A DNA stretch of 64,000 nucleotides. Source: Adineta steineri. Its lineage: Eukaryota; Rotifera; Eurotatoria; Adinetida; Adinetidae. The translations under genes were made by a program, and so were the position numbers. Where the stretch lies: assembly GCA_905250115.1 (NCBI GenBank), contig CAJNOI010000021.1, forward strand, positions 441,895 to 505,894, read 5' to 3'. Shown here one piece after another: positions 35,336 to 47,013 of the stretch (positions within the stretch are counted from its first letter, which is position 1; every line of letters begins with the position of its first letter). Under the pieces are notes generated by a model. It saw only the letters and a program-made list of their open reading frames with translations, ran no database searches and was not told where the DNA came from.

Positions 35336-35991
35336 CCTGGCCGAAACTCGCCGTGACGTGCTCATATTTTTTAGCTCACTCTCACTCTCATCACAGACGT
35401 TTTTGGATATCAGAGCTAAGCGTTTCCGAATTGATTCTTCATAAGATGTGGAGCTAAGGATTCTGAGTAATCTTTTTATCAACTTTACAACAAGAGTGAA
35501 TAAATATTTTGGCTATCTTGTCATCGTAAGTTACAAATATGTAAGAGAACTTGCGACGATATGAAAATAGACACTTTCTCACATTCAAATGATTTTCGAA
35601 GGATTTCTGATCAAATCACTATATTCCATACAATGTAGTAATTTTATCAAAGTAGCTCCTTTTGTGACGACATCTATTGTCAACGTATGAAAAAAACAGT
35701 TAGTCATCTACGGCTTGTCTTTGTACTACTAGATATTTCACCCATTCATTGAAATATCTTCTCTTTTTATAATCAAAAAGAATAGCCGCTAGTGGTTTTT
35801 TACTATTGACACATCCATTAAATATCTGACAGTCATTTTTGTATTGTTTTGGACATATAAAAAAGTATACATTTTATCGTATGATAACCTTTGAATAATG
35901 ACTGTTCTCATATTTTCCTTTTTTTTCTTATCTTGTTCGAAATAACTTTTCATAGCAGGTCTAATATATCCAACAGAACTAGGGAGTAAAC

Positions 35992-36843
35992 ATGAATTAT
36001 CCATTATTTGTTGAATCGAATCATACAGCAATCTATAAAGCATATCGTCCAGGATATCCACAAGAAATCTATCATCGAATTTTAGAATTTTATTTCAATA
36101 CAACCAATATTGATGAAGTTAATCAAAAAATTCCATTAGCTATCGATATTGCTTGTGGTAGTGGGCAAGCTACGGTTGATTTAAGTTCTTATTGTCATCG
36201 CGTGATTGGTGTTGATGGTAGTGAAAATCAATTAAAACAAGCAACATTGAAAGATAATATCGAATATCATTGTTCGAATGCCGAGAATTTAACATTTCTA
36301 CCACCAAATTCTATTGATCTTGTGACAGTAGCAACAGCATTACATTGGTTTGATATAGAAAAATTTTTTGAGCAAGTTAATCGTATCCTAAAACCAAATG
36401 GTGGTGTTCTAAGTATTTGGGGTACTGGCCTCCCATCATTAAATAATACAAAAGCTCTTGAAATGCTAAAAACATTTTGTCACAATGATCTGAAGGGTTG
36501 TTGGAGTGATCGAACACACTTAGTAATTAATCAATATGAATCTATACTCGATAAATTTCCATATCAACAAACAAGGATAAAACATATTATTGAATATGAA
36601 CGAGAGTTATCGATTCTTCAATTTGTCAATGTTATTGAAACATGGAGTCCATGTCAAAAATATCGTGAACTTTATGGAGATGATAAATTAAAGGAATTAT
36701 TGAAAACATTTATGGATAATTTGGTCAAATGTTATACAGAATCAACAAATGATATTAATGATACTATTGATCGCAGTGTTGTTTATAACAAAATGATCGT
36801 TGTTAAATGGATAATACATCTACATTTAATGAAAAAACAATAG
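35992..36843 (+). CDS. Class I SAM-dependent methyltransferase
   Basis: Intronless, 283 residues. Motif I (AIDIACGSGQAT, about residues 50-61) binds S-adenosylmethionine. The acidic residue after strand 2 (VIGVDGS), a motif II region (IDLVTVATALHWFD) and the post-motif RILKPNGGVLSIWG complete a Methyltransf_11-type fold. The N terminus YKAYRPGYP is typical of the yeast trans-aconitate methyltransferase/ubiquinone-methylase-like group, so a small molecule acceptor is likely; substrate unknown. The frame is intact and no organelle signal is evident. Confidence 0.8.
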   Translation: MNYPLFVESNHTAIYKAYRPGYPQEIYHRILEFYFNTTNIDEVNQKIPLAIDIACGSGQATVDLSSYCHRVIGVDGSENQLKQATLKDNIEYHCSNAENLTFLPPNSIDLVTVATALHWFDIEKFFEQVNRILKPNGGVLSIWGTGLPSLNNTKALEMLKTFCHNDLKGCWSDRTHLVINQYESILDKFPYQQTRIKHIIEYERELSILQFVNVIETWSPCQKYRELYGDDKLKELLKTFMDNLVKCYTESTNDINDTIDRSVVYNKMIVVKWIIHLHLMKKQ

Positions 36844-37165
36844 ATGATCCTAACTAATTGAACAAATTCGATACATCATTATTTTTAGAATGTATGGATT
36901 GAAATATCCATCTTTTTTTTCTTATTCTTAATCAGCAATTTTGTCTAACTAAATACAACTAGTCTTTTAGTTTCTCAAAGGGTGTGGGTGTGGAATCGGT
37001 GGGCATAGGTATGTTCGAGATATATGAGACAAACTCAAGTCCAAACCCATATCCACCCTCGATCAAAGCAAATGCTACTGTATTATTTTTTTTCAATCGA
37101 TTTATCCGATTCAATGACATTTATTGAAGAGAAAAAAAATAGATTCACATAGTAAAAAATATTAT
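36844..37165. other. Convergent intergenic region with telomere-like element
   Basis: Lies between two convergent genes. It contains the inverted element at 36978-37061 and otherwise AT-rich DNA. Confidence 0.5.
36978..37061. repeat. Telomere-like short inverted element
   Basis: AAGGGTGTGGGTGTGG on the left faces CCAAACCCATATCCACCCTCG on the right across about 47 bp. The arms are imperfect inverted copies. Confidence 0.6.
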
Positions 37166-38325
37166 CTAATAATTTTTTTGAACTGCTTGTCGAACTAAAT
37201 TAAAAAATTCTGTTGTATCTATTGCCTGGATAAAACTAACATTTCGTACATAAACTGGAGCAAGTAATTTTTGCCAAAGATGAACAGTGCCATAAGATGG
37301 ACTACTATAAGCAATATCAATATCAGCAAGTGCAGAAACAGCATTTGTTATTAGATTAGAATGAATAAGAACAGCAGTTGCTGCTTCATCCCACATTGGA
37401 AACTTTCTTGGATAGTATTTAGCAATAAGTGTCGTGTATGGTGTAACTATACTAGTAATGTTATCAATATAAGATGAATTAAAAGTAGCCACCTGTGCAC
37501 CTCGACCAACAAGAACAATGGAAGGAAAATCAGCAGTAAGAACAATTGATGCTGCTTCAGGATCGAAAAGAAGATTGAAATCTGAATTAAGATTAGCTTG
37601 AAGAACTGAACCAGTTACCTAAATATACACAAATTAGTTGTTTTATTTATGATAGGAAATATTGAAAGTATTATATATATATTCACCTGAGCAAGATTTC
37701 TATCGAAAAAACCAGCTTGTACAAAAATTTCTTTGACATTACTTGCAAATGTTGAATTTAATTTGATTGCTAAAGCAATATTTGTCAATGGTCCAAGAGC
37801 CAAAATTGATACTTGATTAGGATATGTATGTACTTGCTCAATAAGAAAATTGGCTGCATGCATATCTTGAGCTGTTGTTGTTGTTGTTGGAAGACCTTCT
37901 GGTAAAGCAGATAGAACAATACGTGTTGGATTTCCACCAGTTGGATCCGTACCTTCAGCTTCTGCTGTTACATTTTTTTCTTCAAATGCTCCTTTATATG
38001 GAATTTTGCCATGCATTATTTCCCATGTATTTGTACGAAAAGGAGTATTCAAAAGTGGATAAGTAGCACCTTTATAAACTGGTATTTTAGTGAGATTACC
38101 CAATTCAAGAAAGCGTAATACATGTAATGTTTCTTGATCTACCCAACTAACACCAACTACAACAGTGATACCAAGAATTTCTGCTGCAGCATCCAATAAA
38201 AGTAACACTGGAATAAATGATGCTGAACCACTCCAATCATTGTCAACTATAACTTTATCAGTTGTTTTCGTTGGAGTTGGAACAAAAATTAGAAAACAAA
38301 ATATTAAATAACAAAATGCACTCAT
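37166..38325 (-). CDS. Secreted inosine/uridine-type nucleoside hydrolase, fungal-like
   Basis: Two exons on the minus strand, complement(join(37166..37618, 37687..38325)), 363 residues, phase-0 intron of 68 bp (GTGAAT donor). A signal peptide (MSAFCYLIFCFLIFV) is followed by a nucleoside hydrolase domain, which splits the N-glycosidic bond of ribonucleosides to base and ribose. The usual N-terminal DxDxGxDD calcium motif appears as VDNDWSGSASFIP. The segment NTPFRTNTWEIMHGKIPYKG, the GTDPTGGNPTR stretch and ILALGPLTNIALA match what I recall of fungal family members rather than animal or bacterial ones. Asp residues for calcium are partly replaced, so activity is uncertain. Export suggests nucleoside salvage from food; horizontal origin is possible. 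Confidence 0.8.
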
Positions 38326-39507
38326 TCAAATGATCAAGAGACAATAAAAACAAATATAATAGTGACAGGTGAATAAGTCAAAATTAAATATCTGTCACAA
38401 GACCTTTTCTTATTGTTTAAATGAGTCAGTAGATTATTGAATAAATAAATTTATAATCTAAGTGTTTTATTCGAGAGAAAAAGAACTATTTATACCCTTG
38501 TTGGTATCCAGGCCAATATAAGAAAAGAAGGAGAGAGAATAAAGGAAATAAGGGGAAGAAGAAAGGGCGATCATGCATATCCCCTTTACTTCTCGCCAAA
38601 GCGGACGAGAGTAAGGAAGATGATGGAATTCATCTTTTTGTAAAAGTAAAGGAAACGTAGAGAGAGAAGATAAGAAATTCGTCTTCCCATATGACTAGAA
38701 GAAAAGACCTGAATGAACCATATGGTCGTCATATGGAAAATAGAGAAGAGAGAAAAAGAAGAAGATATACACTCTCACACATACATACCCACGCACGGAC
38801 ATACACACCGAAAAGAGAAAGAAAGAAAACAAACAACTAAATAGTAATGATAATATTACTACTGTTAGAGTGCTCTCTAACAATATCTATCACATTTTCT
38901 TGGCGTAAATAAGCATTGACTATTCTTGTACTTTATTTTATTTGTATCACCTGTATGTACATTTATGAAAACTTTCTTTTTTTTCTTATATATTACATCA
39001 TCAATTTGACTATTCTACAAATCTATAAAACAAACAAATTACTTTCATTCGATCTCTTTTCTTTGATCTCAAAAAAAAAGTTATTAAATACAATTCACAA
39101 TACATACTTTGTTTGTTTCGTAGAGTTATTCCCTTGGTTGGTAGAAATACTGGTATTAATGAAAGAATTATTGTCGACACAACAGCAATAATACTTAATA
39201 AAACACAACAAATAATAGAGATCTGCTCATATTTCATTCTTATTCAACACGTTACTGTTACCTAAATAAAACTTATCGAAAAATACGATAATATGTTTCA
39301 TTATACTATGTAAACGCAAACCATGATTACTCAGGTATGATAATGACACTGATAAATAACAGATACAATATTTCTTTCTTTCTATCATAATTATTTATGA
39401 CAGTTAATATCTTTTGAAATACACGTTTTGTAAAAAAATATATCTACTATCTACAATATTATTTATTATTCAACAAAGATTTGAAGTTATATAAAACTTT
39501 CTCTTCT
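38326..39507. other. Intergenic region, purine-rich, with an orphan exon candidate
   Basis: 38480-38830 is strongly purine-rich on the plus strand (GAAGGAGAGAGAATAAAGG type). A candidate membrane-anchor exon on the minus strand is listed separately. No complete gene is supported. Confidence 0.45.
39108..39237 (-). CDS. Orphan first-exon candidate encoding a signal anchor
   Basis: Minus-strand ATG at 39237 opens a short exon encoding a polar start and a single hydrophobic helix (ISIICCVLLSIIAVVSTIIL). It ends at a good donor (GTATGT) in phase 1, the phase used by the other secreted and membrane genes here. No downstream exon in frame is visible before the nucleoside hydrolase, so it may be a relic or chance. 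Confidence 0.25.
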
Positions 39508-42237
39508 TCAATCACATAATCGAGAAAATCTCTTTTTTGATTCAGGAAAATCTATTGCCAATGCAAATGTTGCAATAAATCCAAATAATATCGAAGGGAT
39601 CAAATATTCATATTTACAAAGAAAATTCATATGAATTGTGTCATTATCAAATGAAATCATACTTAGAAAAATACCGACTAATACAAATAAAATTGACAAC
39701 CATTGATACATTTTTAGTTTACAATAAACTTTTGTTTGAATTTCACCTCGAAATCTTTCTTCAATAAATCGACTTTGTCCAATTAAAATAAAATAAAGAC
39801 TAATTATCACATATAATGAAATAGTTGAATACCAAAGTCTCCATAACAACATCCCGATAATTAGATTCGATAATATTGAATAACCTTGTGTTATATGAAT
39901 ATATTCATTTTTTAATTTTGATAAAGAACATACTCGTGATTGTGAATTAGTTATTAATATTCCAATAAATTTATTTGTTGATCTACCATGACAACATCCA
40001 TGGATAATACATCGAAAACGACCAACACCTTGTATCCAAGGACTTGCTAATGCATATGCTGATAATATTCGAACAAGAGAAATACTATAAAACCATGAAA
40101 CAATCAATGATCCCATTATACCACCTATGATAAAACCAAAATAACCAAATGGTCGAGATAATCCACTTGATCTTTCAATATATTGACCCCACACTGCTGC
40201 CATAAATAAAGATGATAAATTGATTAATAATACACCAGAAATATCTCCAATCAATGAAAAAATAATCAATCCACCTATTGATGCACTTACAAAGACATAA
40301 ATACTTGAATTAATAATACGTAATCTACCAATTCTATAACATGACCATGAATTCGCTAAATTCTCAAAATAGCTTCTTATGTAAATCCATAATCTAATTC
40401 GTTTAATACAAATTAAAAATAACAAAAAACCTCCTACAACATCAAGAATACTATGCATTCCTGTTGTTATACAACTGAGAGATATTAAAATTGATAAAAT
40501 ATAAAATATAAAATTGTGTCTGGAATAAATCCATGAATAATAATAAGCTGATAGAAATGCTCAGGAGACATGAAATGATGGAAATGCACATCCTGGACCA
40601 TCAAAAGAACGTTCATATAATAACATTTCACCTAAGATTGTTTTTGGAATAAATTGTTTTGGTGGTGCAACAAATGGTAAAATAAATTGTAAATAAATTC
40701 CAATACTCATATTCATCAAACCATCAATTATAAAACAACGAACTTGTTGTTTTGTTTGCAAAATCAATGGTAAAAATACAACATAAGGATAAGTAAAAAC
40801 ATAAAAGAATTCTGTCCATTCAATAACTGGAATATTATGCTCAAATTCAAAATAAGTTGATACTGAATAAGAAGGTGGTCTAATAAACAGAAGAATTTCA
40901 TAGAAGATTAACCAAGGAAGAAAAACTAAACAATAAATCGATATGATATCTGCATATTCATATTTTATTTTCACATTTTCTGGTATATTTAATAATGTTT
41001 TCCAAGTATATTCTTTATTAAATCTTTGTTTTAAATCTTCATTTTCATAACCATAAACAAGTGAAATCCAAGATAATGTTAATAAAGGAGAAACAAACCA
41101 AAATCCACTTTTAGATTCATAATACATTGATAAACCAAAACATATTAATGAACTTCCAATATAAATTGGATGTGAAAAGATTTTATAGACACCTGTCACG
41201 ACTAATTTTGATGGTGGATATGCATTCATTGGAAGTCCATCACCTTTAAACCATAATTCTAACATGGCAAATATTATTAAAATTATTCCAAAAAAATTAG
41301 ATAATAAAACAACAACTGAATTTGTTATTGGTATTGATAGAAAAATATATTTTTCTGTTTGTTTTGACCAAAATATTAATAATAATGGAATTAAAATTGT
41401 AAACAAGAATCCATAAAACATTTTTCCAAAATGACTTTTTATCTCCGATTTAAAATTAACATTTTCATGAATAGACCAACCTTTTGCAATTAAACAATTC
41501 TTTTCATAGAATTCACTCCATGTTTCCCATTTACATTCATTTATATCAAGAAACTCGAATGGAAAAAACTTTTTAATCCAAACAAATCTATCAAATATTG
41601 TTTCACTTAATAATCCATTTCGTAAAATATATTTTTCTAATAAGATTAAACGATAATTTCCAAATTCAATCATTTCATCATTAATAATTCCATCAGAATA
41701 TTTTATTCCATTATGAAAAATGAGAAACTTTTCTTCTTTACCAATCCAACGAATCCAAATAATATATTGATTTTCATATAAAAATCTTCCCCATCGTAAA
41801 ATATCAATGGGTACTTGCCAAGGTTTTAATGTCATTGTTAACTTTTCTACATAGCCCAAACCTTTATTTATTTTATTATTAACTTTTATTTGTGCTAATC
41901 CATTTGGTATAAAACATTCCCATAAAATATATCCATCGTCATTGTCAAATAATTTCTCACAAAAAATACATTCACTTTTTCTCTTCCATTCGCCAGATAT
42001 TCCATTAGAATTAATTTGGAAACAATCATCATCAAATATTGGTGATTTATAATTTAAAAGTGTTAATCGAGATATTAAAGTTTGTTTTTGAATAAATTGT
42101 AAAATATTTGTAAAATTAACTTTTAAAAATTTCCATTCTAATTCTCCAAGATAAATTATTGTTACATCATCAGTTTCTTCATCAATTATATCAGCATACC
42201 ATTTACAAAGATAAAAATCCTTCCTTGTATTATTCAT
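39508..42237 (-). pseudogene. Multidomain lipid enzyme (ICMT-like, PAP2, Lgt-like) with one in-frame TGA
   Basis: One continuous minus-strand frame of 910 codons interrupted only by TGA at plus 40561-40563 (codon 559). Residues 1-220 form a soluble domain of uncertain type, possibly lipocalin-like. About 290-420 resemble an isoprenylcysteine or phospholipid methyltransferase (VVTGVYKIFSHPIYIG, then EN near YGYENEDLKQRF). About 430-640 form a PAP2-type phosphatase/transferase (AFPSFHVS in place of PSGH, later TTGMHSILDVVGG). About 680-880 resemble prolipoprotein diacylglyceryl transferase (GVGRFRCIIHGCCHGR, then SRFIEERFRGE). The TGA falls between the two PAP2 motifs, where Trp would fit. No intron can remove it. 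A bacterial-type fusion; either an early pseudogene, an allele with a nonsense mutation, or a sequence error. Annotated as broken. Confidence 0.75.
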
Positions 42238-43743
42238 TTTAGATTAAGATCTTAAATAAAGAGTTTATTTCTCATAAAACTCATCTAAACTAAAAGCAAA
42301 TGAGAGAGAGACAGAAAGATGAATAGGTTATAGATTTTGTTGTATCGAAATTTTCTATAAAATGATAAAAACAGTCTTAATGGGATTTTTTAGTCTATTT
42401 TATCTCATAAAATATTTAAGACAACTATCTAGATATTCACAACACCAATAAGTTATAGTATTGTGAATGTATTTATGATGATAATAATAACCATCAAACA
42501 ATCTATATTTTCTATCTTGAGTAGAGTTTCATTCATCGAAAATATATTGATTTCAATCTACATGATATATCAATAGCACATTATGTTTCGTTTGGTGTAT
42601 TTTAGATGACTATGAACTGTGTTTTTAAGTTGATATAATTTGAGTATTTATTTATTATTCATAGATAAAAAAAAGAAATTAGATTTCAAATAATTAAAGT
42701 TCTTTAGTCTCACACATAACAAACGATTGTATCGAGAAAACTCAAATGAAATTATTAATACTCTTACAGTAAAATAACAAATATATCAATAAGCAACTTC
42801 AAATTTCTATTATTGAAATAACAAACAATATTTAACAACTATTAAACTCACCAGCTATGATTGTTTCATAAATCAAAACTCATGTATAATTAATTTATGC
42901 TAATATTTATGATTAGAATCTCTATAACAAATTTTATTTTTTTAACTATAACTTGTTATTAAAGCCTTATCAATATTTGTATACATATAAATATTTCTTA
43001 AGAATGAATATGAAAAGTGAATACTTAGAAGTGATTAATGTTCTTTTTCTATAACACGATAAATTAGAAGCTTAGATATTTTTGACAACAAATGTGAATA
43101 ACACTATGTTGACATAGAACCATATCGAAGTATGAAACAGACAAAAATATTCATGAATAAGATATAGAAAATAAATAAGCATTTATTAGTCTTTGCCCTA
43201 TTTGATCATAAATATAAATAGAATCATTATTTTGTTTGACATAGTATTTCTATTCATAATCGTGAGAAAGAAGTGTACAATTAAATCATAATATTGATTT
43301 ATAATAGAATAAAGAAAAAAAAAAGAAATGTATAACATTTAACCTTGATTTTGACAGTCATTCACTAATTAATATTCAAAATAAATTTTCTTACCTGTTC
43401 ATCTCACTCGTTCACATTCGAGTGCAATCATACGTAATTAGATAAACCAGATAGTATAAAATCAATGAGAATGAAGGGAAAAATGAAATTAGATGACTAA
43501 TTACATATCAACATCCTAGAATATAATTTCAAAACAATAATTTCGTAATTACATATTTATTCTTTTAAAAAGACTGAAAAAGTAACAAGGCAAATAAAAT
43601 TAATTAGTAATTTAAAATTTCGAATTTTTTGTATAAATTCTTGATTACCATATGGCCTAATTTGACAGAGATATCACAAAAAATGCTGAAATAAACACAC
43701 ATTCAAATAAAATATACCATTATGCAAATAATCCATACAAAGA
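42238..43743. other. AT-rich intergenic region
   Basis: 1.5 kb of AT-rich sequence upstream of the multidomain enzyme and downstream of the RING gene. I see no gene, repeat or element. Confidence 0.5.
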
Positions 43744-45994
43744 TCACTCTATTGGAGTATCTTCGACTTCATATCTACAATTTGGACATGTATTTCTCAT
43801 TCTTAATAATTCCAACATACAATCATAATGAAATAAGTGAGGCACCGCATCAGAACATGGCCAGCGCGCATAAAACTGATTGATTTTCAGATCTTCCATA
43901 CAAACTGTACACGTATTTTGTTCCTTCATCATATCCTCATTTACAACTTGATGATTATGTTCATGTTCCAAGCGAAATCGAGCAATAAATTCAGCTGTAG
44001 CTGGACTAGTAGAAGCCGATAGATTGTTAAAGTATTCAATAGTGGTTTGTCTCTCAATCTTGAAACGTTGATTATTGTTTTCTTCATGGATTAAAGCTGA
44101 TAAAGGACTGTTATGTGTAACTGTCGTATTTACTTGTGGACGTCGTTGACGAGTATTTCTATATTCAATAGTACCCAATCTCAAAATTGGATGTGTACCA
44201 TCCTGCAGAGGTTCGCTGTTTGGTTCATATCGAAGACGTTGTTCATGTCTAGAAAAAAAGAATATATATTTATGAGAAAGTGTTTTCGAAGATAAATTAG
44301 TATTTTTTAGAATAACATTCTTTAGAATATTTAATAATTACTATCCTCCATTGTTGATGCAGATCATTATAATCTCAAACTTAACAATAGGTTTATAAAA
44401 TGATTGATAGAACCGATAAGAAGTAAATAACTATTTTGTTAAAAAAAGGTCTGCTAATAATCAATCAAATAATGAATTAAAGAACATGACTACTATTCAA
44501 AATGAGGTATCTCATAACAAATAATTTTCTATGCTCATCATAATTTATGTAAATACAAAGATGTATCTATGCATTTTTCTTCTCTTATATAATTCAATTC
44601 AAAATGCTCTACTATATTTTATCCTGTGAATGAATCAATTGAATTTTGTCTTACCGTTGTTTATAAACATCACTTATTTCTATTAGTCGATGATGTAGCC
44701 AATTTGCATACTCATTTTCCTCTGTTACTATGACTGGCCATGGCCATGGCCATGGAATCCATGATGAATCTTTACCATAGCAAATTCCATTATTATGTGT
44801 CGTTTTTCGTATATCAGTAGCAGGACAAACAATAAATGGTGATGATTCATCAGTAAGATCTAATCCTTCATTTTCATTCATTTTTAATAAGACAACAAAT
44901 AAGTCATCAGAAGCATTTCTAATGATTACAAGCTTTTCAGCATATTTGTTTGAACTCTCCTTAATAAGTCTATCCAATTCTAATAATTGTTCATGTGGAG
45001 AACCATACACATTTAATAGATAAAGCTCTTCAATGACATCTGGAGATAATTTCAACGAGAGTGACCATATTCCAAATGGATGAAAAACTTTGAACTTGAT
45101 AATATTTGATAAATAAAGAATGAAATAAATTAAACATATAAGACATAGGCAAATGAATATTAAACCAAAAAATAGTAATAAATAGAAAAAATAATAACTA
45201 TGTGTCATATTTAATGCTATATCATCCGATGTAAATGTATGTTCACCTCTTCCAGTAAAACCTCTTTCATATCGAGGTCGATAGAGAAATCCAATTAATA
45301 CTCCACATTTTGTTAATACTGCTTTGTTAAATTCTGTGGAATTCTTTGCATATTCTTCATTAATATATTGAATATATTCAGATTTTTCAGTCCATGTTCG
45401 ATATGTGTATGCTGAATTGAATGGTAGATTTCTTACAATACATTGTAATGTTTGAATTGAATATGATTGAAAATGAATTGGATGATGTAGATGAAAACGT
45501 TTTTGTGAATTTGTAGGTAATTTAACATATATTGACGGATGTGTAATTTTTTTATATGTAGCAATATGATTATCACGTGTTCGTGGATTTGAATATCGTC
45601 GAATAGTATCATATTTACCTATTGAGTTTTGAATATTATCTTCATTTAATTCCACTTGAATATATTCAATTCTTCCAAATTGCGGTAAGAATGACTGATC
45701 ATTTTTATATTGATTAACATATTCTACAAATTGTTTTTGATTGAAATGAAAAGGTCCAAAGGTCGCATTATAAATTTTTGCATGTAATCGAAAGAAAAAT
45801 GTATCGAACAAAGTCCATAATAAAAGAAAAATGAATGCATAGAGGAAACGTTTGATATATATAGGTTGTTTTAGCATACGACAATGTATGTTAATGCGAT
45901 CAAGTAAATGAGTGATTGGATAATCAGAAATGGGATATAAACGACGATTTTGAGATGAATATAAATAAAATGGATCTTGAGTTGTTGATGTCAT
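43744..45994 (-). CDS. Two-TM RING-H2 protein, probable membrane E3 ubiquitin ligase
   Basis: Two exons, complement(join(43744..44248, 44655..45994)), 614 residues, phase-2 intron with GTAAGA donor and TTTTTCTAG acceptor. A transmembrane helix near residue 50-75 (FLYAFIFLLLWTLFDTFF) and another near 268-296 (YFFYLLLFFGLIFICLCLI) bracket a lumenal or extracellular domain. The cytosolic C-terminal half ends in a RING-H2 finger at about 560-608 with C-x2-C (CTVC), Cys-His-His-Cys (WPCSD, HLFHYDC) and C-x2-C (CPNC). Such C3H2C3 fingers recruit E2 enzymes. The start is placed at the ATG at 45994 rather than a non-ATG codon upstream. A PWPWPWP run lies just before the splice site. Substrate unknown. 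Confidence 0.8.
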
Positions 45995-46789
45995 GTTTCT
46001 ACAATGTATAATATACAATAAGTTGTTAACTTATACCTCTTTTGATATTTAAAATAATAAAGAAATATCTAGAATAGACAACTAGTGTAAGAAAATGATA
46101 TACAACTTGATAGCAACTGCATATGAAATAATTTCTTTCCTTATTGTTTACATAAAATTGCAACAAGCCGGGACAAGTTTTTCAATTCTTCACTTAGAAA
46201 ATGACTCTTTTCTTCTTCCTTTCACTGGGAAAAAACCAAATAAATGTAATTACCTGTAGATGAATCATCACATAATGAGGGTAATAGTCACGTGGATATA
46301 TTATATATTTACTTACCATTCAACAGTGATAGATGTAATGCTTTGATTTCAGTCGACAAGTAATATCCACAGAGTCAATTCTAGCTTGAATTTTAGAACC
46401 CTGTAGTCCACACGCATTTCATTTTCTTATAAACGATCAAAACTCTTCTAAATCAAAAAAAAATACACTCAGTATGATTAGTCATAGATCATAAATTCCT
46501 TTAGTATGATTCATAGATATTTCGAAAGACTGAGAATAGTTATGACATAACTCACAGTGATCTATTATCATAAGTTTCCACATCATAAAATTTCTTTTGT
46601 CATCTTAATTACAAATTGTCTAAATGACTCTTATGTACTAATTCATTTCAATCAAATCATATATAAACTATCAGCAGTACATACTTCTATTCTTTCCTTT
46701 TTTTTCGACAATAAAAGTGTTGCTCTGGCAAACTAATGTTGTTATCAGTCTGCATATTTTCGTCATTGCAACATTTATGTAATCAGAGA
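45995..46789. other. Intergenic region
   Basis: AT-rich DNA between the RING gene and the retroelement; no supported feature. Confidence 0.45.
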
Positions 46790-47013
46790 TTTTTTTTTTT
46801 TTTTTTTTCTCGGTAAACCTTAGATTATTTATTAACCAATAGCTAAGAAAATACAAAAAAGAAACAAACACCTAAATTAATAATTCGGGCGGCTAATGAT
46901 TTGTATAATCTAATTGGAATAAATATAATATAATACACAATACTAATAATTGTATCACCATAATAACTATATAATAACAATAGCAATGTAATAATAATAA
47001 CTAAGTAATAACA

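Larger units (their letters stand above)
33430..35991. other. Intergenic region with repeats and a telomere-like cluster
   Basis: The first 200 bp repeat the array's 3' flank. 33700-34085 is a repetitive-looking block and 35215-35335 is a CCCACA-rich cluster, both listed separately. No gene supported; the small frames over the CCCACA cluster are composition artefacts. Confidence 0.5.

Noticed and set aside
35082-35482. Small frames on both strands over the CCCACA cluster
   Set aside because: Their only striking residues (HPHPHPH or GCGCG runs) come from translation of the telomere-like repeat.
35992-42237. A biosynthetic operon-like cluster of methyltransferase, nucleoside hydrolase and lipid enzymes
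   Set aside because: Genes lie on both strands with long spacers and introns, and no shared pathway is evident; co-location may be accidental.
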